This document shows, piece by piece, positions 1-5,161 of a stretch of 5,161 nucleotides of DNA (positions within the stretch are counted from its first letter, which is position 1; every line of letters starts with the position of its first letter). A program made the position numbers and the translations under genes. This DNA is from Clostridiales bacterium (GTDB taxonomy: Bacteria > Bacillota > Clostridia > Oscillospirales > Acutalibacteraceae), in contig JAHZIE010000104.1 of assembly GCA_019419895.1 (NCBI GenBank), forward strand, positions 516-5,676, given 5' to 3'. The notes under the pieces were generated by a model. The model was not told where the DNA came from. It did no database searches and was given only the letters and a program-made list of their open reading frames with translations.

Positions 1-42
1 AACGATTTGAAAAAAGTTGTGCGTGACAGATTCCGGATGCTG

Positions 43-1275
43 TTAATCTTTCACATAATGGGTGAGTTGATCAGTAAAGAGAAATTTGCAGTAAATACCG
101 CAGAGGATAAAGATAACCGCGGCAAAACCCATGATATAAACCGAAGGCCATATTTTTAACAAATAGCCGAACAGTAGGACAAAAATGGAGTTGGACGCGG
201 AGGAAACCAGCATCCGCAGAGCCGACATGAAAGGCAAATCCTCATTGGGCGTACAGCCGAGAACACCGGTCGGAATACTCACAGAGGAGATGGTATTGGC
301 TATCATATAGATGAAATAAATGACAAAAAAGAGCAGTACGTTATGATTAAGCGAGGCCGCGACAATTGAAACACCACAGATAATATTTGAAAGAAGGGTA
401 AGGGTTCCGGAATGGGTTTTTTTAATAAGGAACATAAAAAGAAGGTTTCCGGCAGCGGCGGCCGCTACGCTTACGGCGACCGATAGAGTGATCTGTGAGT
501 CGCTCAGGCTGACATTGGAAAGGGAAACGGTCATGAAAAAATACATTCCCGCCATTCCAACACCCCTGAGAAAGTGAGGAAGCAGAAGACGAAGATATTT
601 TTTTGTGAAGATTTTACGTACAAGAGACAAATAAGAAATTTTTTCTTTCGGTGTTTCCCCAGGGGAAGGGATAAACTGATACCTGGTGGAGGAAAATCCA
701 GCACAGGCGAAGGCAAAAACAGCTATCAGAAACAAGATATAATATCCATAAGGGAATCCCACCCTGCTGACAATGCCGCTGGCGATGGTGGTGACGGCAA
801 TGGCTATCAGTCCTCCGATAACGCCGGATTTTCCCATTAAGGGCCCATACGCCGCCCGGTTGAACAGGTAGGGAGTCATGCCATATTCTCCCGTTCCTTT
901 ATAGGCAACGGCAAGATTGTAGACAACCGCGGCTGCCATGGCCACAGGAAGGACAGGCAGAGGAAGTAAAGTGGACAGGATGAATCCAACGGGAAGAACC
1001 GCAAGAAGAAAAACAGAAAAAGTATATTTGGAAAGAAATCCTTTTTTCATAGGGGAGATGCCAAGAAAAAGTACATAGGCGGCCAATGCGGAAATCTGGG
1101 CGGTAAAACCGTAAATTCCCACAGCGGAGGAGTCAAGCCCGCAGGCAAGCAGGTAGGCCTGAAGATAGCCCTCAGAACACAGCCCTACAGCAAAGGTATA
1201 ACAGACAGAAGTTAAAAGAAAAAATACCTGATTCTTTTGTTCGGTTCCCAGATCTTTGATAGATACCCGTCGCAT
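43..1275 (-). CDS. MFS family transporter, 12 membrane helices, substrate unknown
   Basis: This complete 410-residue gene encodes an integral membrane protein of the major facilitator superfamily type, which moves small solutes by uniport, symport or antiport. About twelve hydrophobic segments can be read, near residues 16-42, 49-73, 81-103, 106-126, 150-170, 175-195, 229-256, 260-284, 290-308, 312-333, 349-373 and 377-400. A longer polar loop at about 196-228, rich in Lys and Arg, separates the two six-helix halves, as is usual in MFS proteins. The length is also typical. The ATG at 1275 is chosen because AAGGAGG (minus strand, 1289-1283) lies 7 nt upstream. The stop is TAA at 45-43. The gene is divergent from the two hydrolase-like genes, which suggests, but does not show, that it imports their substrate or a related sugar. 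Drug or metabolite efflux is the alternative. Only the family assignment is firm. Confidence 0.9.
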   Translation of the reverse strand: MRRVSIKDLGTEQKNQVFFLLTSVCYTFAVGLCSEGYLQAYLLACGLDSSAVGIYGFTAQISALAAYVLFLGISPMKKGFLSKYTFSVFLLAVLPVGFILSTLLPLPVLPVAMAAAVVYNLAVAYKGTGEYGMTPYLFNRAAYGPLMGKSGVIGGLIAIAVTTIASGIVSRVGFPYGYYILFLIAVFAFACAGFSSTRYQFIPSPGETPKEKISYLSLVRKIFTKKYLRLLLPHFLRGVGMAGMYFFMTVSLSNVSLSDSQITLSVAVSVAAAAAGNLLFMFLIKKTHSGTLTLLSNIICGVSIVAASLNHNVLLFFVIYFIYMIANTISSVSIPTGVLGCTPNEDLPFMSALRMLVSSASNSIFVLLFGYLLKIWPSVYIMGFAAVIFILCGIYCKFLFTDQLTHYVKD

Positions 1276-1334
1276 ATTGCGGCCTCCTTACCCTCAAAAG
1301 GAAGGTTTTGTTTTCATGACAAGGAATAGAATCA

Positions 1335-1356
1335 AATTTGTGCAAATGTACAAATT
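1335..1356. promoter_or_regulatory. Imperfect 22-bp palindrome, candidate operator
   Basis: The arms AATTTGT (1335-1341) and ACAAATT (1350-1356) are perfect inverted repeats. Inside them CA (1343-1344) also pairs with TG (1347-1348), so 9 of 11 position pairs match. The element sits just downstream of the expected start site of the minus-strand extended -10 promoter, where a bound repressor could block transcription of the transporter gene. A perfect 8-bp palindrome, ACAATTGT (1364-1371), lies beside it, between that -10 and the start site. It does not fit the central-CG pattern of LacI/CcpA sites. The regulator is unknown, and in AT-rich DNA some palindromes arise by chance. Confidence 0.35.
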
Positions 1357-1371
1357 CGCAAAAACAATTGT

Positions 1372-1380
1372 ATTATAGCA
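1372..1380 (-). promoter_or_regulatory. Extended -10 promoter element for the transporter gene
   Basis: Read on the minus strand, this is TGCTATAAT: a perfect TATAAT (1377-1372) preceded by the TGn extension (1380-1378). Extended -10 promoters can work with a poor -35, and no good -35 is seen at 16-18 bp spacing. Transcription would start near 1365 and give a leader of about 90 nt before the transporter ATG. The candidate operator at 1335-1356 would then lie in the early transcribed region. Confidence 0.45.
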
Positions 1381-1424
1381 GGTGGATTTCTAATATTCTA
1401 GGGCAAAAATAAGGAAATGAGATT

Positions 1425-1454
1425 TTTATAAATTTTAACTAGAATTAGTGTAAA
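1425..1454 (-). promoter_or_regulatory. Second candidate minus-strand promoter
   Basis: On the minus strand TTTACA (1454-1449, five of six matches to TTGACA) is followed after 18 bp by TATAAA (1430-1425, five of six matches to TATAAT). Transcription would start near 1418 and run toward the transporter. The surrounding sequence is so AT-rich that a match of this quality may be accidental, so it ranks below the extended -10 at 1372-1380. Confidence 0.25.
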
Positions 1455-1566
1455 TTAAAATAGGGAAAAGGGTTCTTTTTCAAAAAAAAATATGATAAGA
1501 TAAATGCGTTCATGGGTGTCGGAAAAATCAGGAGAGTTTTTCGCCGCTTTGAACCAAGACGCGTTT

Positions 1567-1572
1567 TATAAT
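1567..1572 (+). promoter_or_regulatory. Candidate -10 box for the hydrolase-like genes
   Basis: A perfect TATAAT lies 88 bp upstream of the first hydrolase-like start codon. Transcription would begin near 1579 and the leader would be about 80 nt, including the hairpin at 1622-1639. No recognisable -35 is found at 16-18 bp spacing, so it may need an activator or may not be the real promoter. A short interrupted palindrome centred on ACGCGT (1559-1564), with AA and TT flanks, touches this box and could be a protein site. Confidence 0.35.
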
Positions 1573-1621
1573 ATCAGCAATTTCCCAATAAAATGGCATC
1601 CGGAGTGAAAAGTAAAAAATA

Positions 1622-1639
1622 CAGGGGAAACATTCCCTG
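1622..1639 (+). promoter_or_regulatory. Short RNA hairpin in the leader of the hydrolase-like genes
   Basis: CAGGGGA (1622-1628) pairs with TTCCCTG (1633-1639) in a 7-bp stem with one G-U pair and a four-base AACA loop. It ends 7 nt before the ribosome binding site GGAGGAG (1647-1653). No T run follows, so it is not an intrinsic terminator. It could affect mRNA stability or ribosome loading, or act as a DNA operator, since the same bases form an interrupted palindrome. The structure is visible; any function is inference. Confidence 0.35.
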
Positions 1640-1660
1640 AAAGCATGGAGGAGAAATGAT

Positions 1661-3352
1661 ATGGGAAATCAACACCGCATCATGTTCAATGGAGATAACT
1701 GCTGTTTTTTCTATTCTCCTTGGAAATGGCAGCCGCAGGGGGGGCGTTATTCCAAAGAGGCCATCCATAACTATGTTCGCCATTTAAAGAAGATGGGGAT
1801 CGATACCTTTTTACTGAATCCCAATGGGCAGCTGCCGGCCTACCCCAGTAAATATCTGCCCTATCTGCACCAGAATTACCGCAGGGACGACAGGGAATTC
1901 TGGCGCGCCCATTTGGTGGAATGCGAACAGGTTCCCGAGGAAACCCTCGACACGGTGCTCGACCGGCTGACAAAGTTGCATAATTTATATTTGGATTTGA
2001 TAGAACAGGGGGTGGACTGGCTGGAAGAGGCGGCCTCTGCCTGCAGGGAAGAGGGGATTTCCCCGTGGATTTCCATGCGTATGAATGACACTCATGGAGG
2101 AAGAAGCCCCAAAAACAGCAATGCCAATAACGACATCCTGCGCAACCATCCGGAACTGCTGATGGATAAGCCTTCTTTTGATCCGGAAAAAGTATATGAA
2201 AGATACGCCTTGAACTATCTCAAGCCGGAATGCCGCGATTTTATGAATCGCATGATTGAGGATGTCCTATTCCATTATGACTATGAGGGTCTGGAACTGG
2301 ATTTTAACCGGGATCCTCAGCTGGTGACCCCGGTGGCGGCGCCGGAAGAGGTGGAAATCATCACGGAATGGATCCGTCAGATCAAGAGGATGGTAGATCA
2401 ACGCTCTAAGGAAACCGGCAGAAAAATTCCACTGGGAATAAAAACCTCCTTCCATATCAATTTGATGAAGGATTTCGGCTTGGATATTCTGACACTGGTC
2501 AAGGAAGAGACTCTGGATTTTATTTCCTTCAGTAATTTTTATCAGACTTCCTGGCAGCAGGATATCTCTGAGGAAAGAAAGCTGCTAGGGGATAAGATTT
2601 CCATATACGGCTATGTGGAAGGGGCGGTCAACTGGATGAAGACCCGTTCCGACAGGGAGATAAAAAATAATGAAATCCACCAGAAGCCGGGAGACTATAC
2701 CTGTAATGGCCGTGAAATGATGTACAGCGGGGAATTCCTGAGGGGAAATGCCGCTGGAAAATTGGTGACTGGAGCAGATGGGCTGATTCTCTTTAACGCC
2801 TTTATGGGATATCAGGAGGATATGCGTGCCAAGCCCTGCAATGATGTTGTTCCTGAGATTGGTTCCCTTGAATCTCTCAGAGGGAAGGAAAAGGCATATA
2901 CCTTTTCAACAAACGGTCTATGGCACCTGACCACCATCCCGCTGGAACAAGTGGAGCAGCTGCCCGCTCTGGTGGGACCCGGCAGCCGCAGGAGCTTCCG
3001 TCTGCCGATGTGCGCGGAACCGGCGGACGCTGACCTGGAGCTGGAAGTGGCCTTGATTGTGGAAAAAAAGGAGGGGGTTGTCTTCCGTCCTGCGGTTTCA
3101 GTCAATACCCATTGGCCGATCACACAATATGAGGAAACCGACGATCTGCTATTCCCCACGGGGGATTATAATAAAGTCCTCAGAAACGAAGCCTGCTATA
3201 TTTTCCGCTTCCCGGTTTCTATGATCCAGGAGGGATGGAATGAGTTTTGGATTATAAACATGCTCACCGACAGCGATGATCCGGCGGTGAGCCAACAGAA
3301 TGTCATGAAACTGGCTGGTTTGGATATTGGAATAAAAAAACATGCAAGGTAA
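1661..3352 (+). CDS. Glycoside-hydrolase-like TIM-barrel protein with C-terminal beta domain
   Basis: This complete 563-residue protein probably acts on a sugar chain or glycoside in the cytoplasm, because no signal peptide or membrane helix is seen. The ATG at 1661 follows GGAGGAG (1647-1653) at good spacing. Strand-like segments fit a TIM barrel: 45-56 (MGIDTFLLNPNG), 132-143 (GISPWISMRMND), 208-219 (YEGLELDFNRDP), 256-264, 285-295, 311-322 (containing YGYVEG) and 372-381 (ADGLILFNAF). The beta-4 motif, with E212, D214 and R217, resembles that of the GHL10/DUF187 and DUF4015 hydrolase-like groups. D214 or E212 and E320 at beta-7 are the best candidate catalytic acids; this is inference from barrel position. 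Residues of about 405-560 are beta-rich, with a WNEFWI segment (526-531) like those near the end of jelly-roll domains. The next gene encodes a related barrel. No CAZy family or substrate can be named; a catalytically altered or binding role is possible. Confidence 0.8.
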   Translation: MGNQHRIMFNGDNCCFFYSPWKWQPQGGRYSKEAIHNYVRHLKKMGIDTFLLNPNGQLPAYPSKYLPYLHQNYRRDDREFWRAHLVECEQVPEETLDTVLDRLTKLHNLYLDLIEQGVDWLEEAASACREEGISPWISMRMNDTHGGRSPKNSNANNDILRNHPELLMDKPSFDPEKVYERYALNYLKPECRDFMNRMIEDVLFHYDYEGLELDFNRDPQLVTPVAAPEEVEIITEWIRQIKRMVDQRSKETGRKIPLGIKTSFHINLMKDFGLDILTLVKEETLDFISFSNFYQTSWQQDISEERKLLGDKISIYGYVEGAVNWMKTRSDREIKNNEIHQKPGDYTCNGREMMYSGEFLRGNAAGKLVTGADGLILFNAFMGYQEDMRAKPCNDVVPEIGSLESLRGKEKAYTFSTNGLWHLTTIPLEQVEQLPALVGPGSRRSFRLPMCAEPADADLELEVALIVEKKEGVVFRPAVSVNTHWPITQYEETDDLLFPTGDYNKVLRNEACYIFRFPVSMIQEGWNEFWIINMLTDSDDPAVSQQNVMKLAGLDIGIKKHAR

Positions 3353-3359
3353 GAAGGTG
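3351..3359 (+). promoter_or_regulatory. Ribosome binding site that favours a TTG start at 3366
   Basis: AAGAAGGTG matches the ideal AAGGAGGTG at eight of nine positions and overlaps the stop codon of the upstream gene (3350-3352). Its core, ending at 3357, is 8 nt from the in-frame TTG at 3366, which is a standard distance. The earlier in-frame ATG at 3342 has only an A-rich stretch with a weak TTGGAA upstream. This site therefore argues for TTG initiation and for translational coupling to the gene before it. Confidence 0.5.
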
Positions 3360-3365
3360 GATAAA

Positions 3366-5161
3366 TTGAACACAGCAATCACTTATTCTTCTGGATTTTG
3401 TGAATCAGATCTGCCGGTGGGCGGTGTTTTGGAAATCAGGGATTTTACCCCCTTTTTGAAGATGGAGCAGATTTGCGACGACAGCGATTCCTGGGGAGAG
3501 GATGGAAAATGGAGCCTGAAGGATTACCGCCTTCTCGATGGGACAGCCGGCAGGATGCTGGCTGTGAATTATAAAACCGGGGACTGTGATGCCTTTGATG
3601 GAAGAAATATGCCGCCGGAATTTGAAATCCGTTTGCCGCTGAAAGGAAAATACGCTATTTATATCGGCGTTCCCCTGCTTGACTGGCGTCCAGTTCTGGC
3701 GGGAACTGGGGCGGCCGGAGGCGTTGATATTGCCCTGGACGGGGAAACCTTTATCAATGTGGCGCCGGAATACGGCATCCGGCGGGGAAAGATTTTGGAA
3801 GAAACCGGGCGGGAAATTTACTGCTATTTTGAATCCGCGAGCATGGAAGGGAGAAACATACATATCCGGGTCCCCTTTGGCACCTTCCATTCCCTGCCTT
3901 TGGGTCTTGTCCGCGCAAGCCTTTCCTGCCTGCGGCTGGAGCGACTGCCGGAGGACTGTAATGTGGAAAGCTACCGTCCTGGCACGGAGGAAACAGGGGA
4001 GCAGCCCCGTCCGCTGATTATGGTATGCGACGGCTTTTCTCATTATTTTGAATTTGGTAAGCCTGGAGAATGTATGGATCTCCGTTTGCCGCAGGCTTAT
4101 AAAAACAGCGATGTGAAAATATTCATGACCCAGGTCAGCGGCCCGGCTCTATGGAAAAGCGATGTTACTTCTTATTTTGGCGAAGGTATTACGGAAGAGG
4201 AATATAAAGGAAAACGCAGCGGGGACCGGCGGATGGGAACCTATGTGGACTGGTCGGTGAAAAACCATCAGGAGGCGTTGCGGCTTCAGACAGAACAGTG
4301 CCACGCGCAGGGCGCCGAGATGCATTTTTCGATTCGCGCCAACCTTTTCTTTGTTTCTGAAAATGGGGATTATATGTCCTCACCGGAAAGATTTATGAAT
4401 GGCAGATGGTGGATGGAGAATCCCGATGCCCGGAGGAAAACAAAAAATAAGCACAAGCTGGACTACAATAATCCAAAAACAAGGCTGTATTATCTTTCTC
4501 TTTTCCTGGAAGCAATGAAGCAGTTTGACATTGACGGCATCAATTTTGATTTTACCCGCTGGCCTCCTATCCTTGATATTGAAAAAGACGATGTGGAACT
4601 GTTTTTTACTGTTGTCCGGGAGGTGCGGCAGATGGTGGATTCCTTCAATGAAAAGAATGGACGCCATTTAAAATTCAGCATGACCTTTGTCGATGGCTTT
4701 CATGCCAACTGTTCCCTGGAGGAGCAGCTGATTGACTTTGAAGCTTTGATGGAAGAAAAGCTGCTGGATTTTGTTTGTGTGCAGGCTTGGGACATTAAGA
4801 AATACAGTAAAATCGCTCATCGTTATGGTATTCCTTTCTTTGCTGTTCAGGACGGAGATTCTATTTATTACCGCAGGGGCTGGCGGGAAGATCCCCTGTG
4901 GGTGCTTCCCAATGGGGTCAGGCAGGATGATCCCTGTGCGGGGGAGGAATTTTTGGATCAGCCGGATATCCGCAGCTGTCTGACCCCGCTAGAAATGGGG
5001 ATGGCGTTTAATAAATACTATGACGAAGGAGCCGACGGGGTCTTTATTGTCAATCATTTCTTAGGCGATTTGACCTTCCGGGACGGAGGACATCCCGGAA
5101 GAGTAAGGGAACGTGTACAGAAACAGGAGATTTATGGGCAGCAAAAGGGTCAGTACCTCTT
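3366..5161 (+). CDS. Larger glycoside-hydrolase-like TIM-barrel protein, 3' end missing
   Basis: The frame is open to the final base, giving 598 codons plus two bases without a stop. The TTG at 3366 is preferred because of the ribosome binding site at 3351-3359; ATG 3342, overlapping the upstream stop by 11 bp, would add eight residues. No signal peptide is seen, so a cytoplasmic role is likely. Residues of about 1-245 are beta-rich and unassigned. The barrel follows: strand-like segments at 250-257, 316-326 (GAEMHFSIRAN), 390-400 (DGINFDFTRWP), 435-442, 466-476 (LLDFVCVQAWD), 489-498 (IPFFAVQDGD) and 556-565 (ADGVFIVNHF). D395 and R398 match D214 and R217 of the upstream protein, and D496 matches its E320. 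The beta-4 motif is close to the DGIxFDxxRxP pattern of GHL10/DUF187-type proteins. By comparison with its neighbour, a C-terminal beta domain of some 150 residues probably lies beyond the window. Family and substrate are unknown; the hydrolase-like fold is fairly secure. Confidence 0.78.
   Translation, partial: MNTAITYSSGFCESDLPVGGVLEIRDFTPFLKMEQICDDSDSWGEDGKWSLKDYRLLDGTAGRMLAVNYKTGDCDAFDGRNMPPEFEIRLPLKGKYAIYIGVPLLDWRPVLAGTGAAGGVDIALDGETFINVAPEYGIRRGKILEETGREIYCYFESASMEGRNIHIRVPFGTFHSLPLGLVRASLSCLRLERLPEDCNVESYRPGTEETGEQPRPLIMVCDGFSHYFEFGKPGECMDLRLPQAYKNSDVKIFMTQVSGPALWKSDVTSYFGEGITEEEYKGKRSGDRRMGTYVDWSVKNHQEALRLQTEQCHAQGAEMHFSIRANLFFVSENGDYMSSPERFMNGRWWMENPDARRKTKNKHKLDYNNPKTRLYYLSLFLEAMKQFDIDGINFDFTRWPPILDIEKDDVELFFTVVREVRQMVDSFNEKNGRHLKFSMTFVDGFHANCSLEEQLIDFEALMEEKLLDFVCVQAWDIKKYSKIAHRYGIPFFAVQDGDSIYYRRGWREDPLWVLPNGVRQDDPCAGEEFLDQPDIRSCLTPLEMGMAFNKYYDEGADGVFIVNHFLGDLTFRDGGHPGRVRERVQKQEIYGQQKGQYL

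Larger units (their letters stand above)
1276..1660. promoter_or_regulatory. Divergent intergenic control region, AT-rich, no gene
   Basis: This 385-bp stretch separates the transporter from the first hydrolase-like gene and must carry the control signals for both directions. The part from about 1320 to 1500 is strongly AT-rich, with several A and T runs. No convincing coding frame is present. Elements that can be picked out are an extended -10 facing the transporter (1372-1380), a second minus-strand promoter-like pair (1425-1454), a palindrome (1335-1356), a TATAAT facing the hydrolases (1567-1572) and a hairpin ahead of the hydrolase ribosome binding site (1622-1639). They are listed separately. 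No regulator gene lies in the window. Confidence 0.7.

Noticed and set aside
1..42. Terminator for the transporter gene in the 42 bases after its stop.
   Set aside because: Only a weak ACAG/CTGT pairing around TCCGGA is seen ahead of a T run on the minus strand, with mismatches and a T run set too far from the stem. The true end of the transcript may lie outside the window.
574..840. Plus-strand open frame of 88 codons inside the transporter gene.
   Set aside because: It is antisense to clear membrane helices of the transporter, and its polar, repetitive translation looks accidental.
1464..1490. Stem formed by 1464-1470 and 1475-1481, followed by nine A residues, considered as a terminator.
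   Set aside because: The run after the stem is A rather than T on the plus strand. On the minus strand the T run comes before the stem. Neither orientation fits an intrinsic terminator, and the stem is mostly A-T.
1555..1568. Catabolite-control (cre) site around AAGACGCGTTTT.
   Set aside because: It lacks the TGNAARCGNTTNCA-type pattern. The centre is ACGCGT with mismatched flanks, so it is kept only as a possible minor palindrome.
1549..1572. TTGAAC at 1549 as the -35 partner of TATAAT at 1567.
   Set aside because: The spacer would be only 12 bp, too short for a normal sigma-A promoter.
2812..3159. Minus-strand open frame of 115 codons.
   Set aside because: It is antisense to the C-terminal part of the first hydrolase-like gene, its translation is low-complexity Ser/Arg-rich, and it has no sensible neighbour or domain.
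3679..4017. Plus-strand open frame of 112 codons.
   Set aside because: It is an out-of-frame reading inside the second hydrolase-like gene with no domain-like content. The gene's own frame continues unbroken through it.
3405..4043. Minus-strand open frame of 212 codons.
   Set aside because: It lies wholly inside the second hydrolase-like gene on the opposite strand. Its translation is rich in Pro, Arg, His and Gln with no recognisable domain, and the plus-strand frame gives a coherent hydrolase-like protein.

Overview
The window looks like a carbohydrate-use locus from a low-to-mid GC Firmicute, probably a gut clostridium of the Lachnospiraceae type. This rests on strong AGGAGG-like ribosome binding sites, an AT-rich intergenic region next to coding DNA of about 50% GC, and the protein types present. 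The taxon is an inference; nothing in the window proves it.

Layout. On the minus strand, 43-1275 encodes a complete 12-helix major facilitator superfamily (MFS) transporter. A 385-bp AT-rich region (1276-1660) separates it from two genes on the plus strand. That region carries promoter-like elements for both directions, an imperfect 22-bp palindrome and an RNA hairpin just ahead of a ribosome binding site. The first plus-strand gene, 1661-3352, encodes a 563-residue cytoplasmic protein with a glycoside-hydrolase-like TIM barrel and a C-terminal beta domain. The second starts at or next to that gene's stop codon (TTG 3366 preferred, ATG 3342 possible). It stays open to the last base, so at least 598 codons are present and the 3' end is missing. 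It encodes a larger protein with a beta-rich N-terminal domain followed by a related TIM barrel.

The two plus-strand proteins can be aligned by eye through most of the barrel. Shared points are the beta-4 strand motif (EGLELDFNRDP against DGINFDFTRWP), the following helix, beta-6, an acidic residue at beta-7 (VEG against QDG) and beta-8 (ADGLILFNAF against ADGVFIVNHF). The beta-4 motif is of the kind seen in the GHL10/DUF187 and DUF4015 'glycosyl hydrolase-like' groups. I cannot assign either protein to a numbered CAZy family.

Working model (inference): the transporter imports a sugar or oligosaccharide, and the two hydrolase-like proteins, which lack signal peptides, process it in the cytoplasm. 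The substrate cannot be read from the sequence. No RNA gene, mobile element, CRISPR array or phage feature was seen. The main interest is the tandem pair of divergent, unclassified hydrolase-like proteins.
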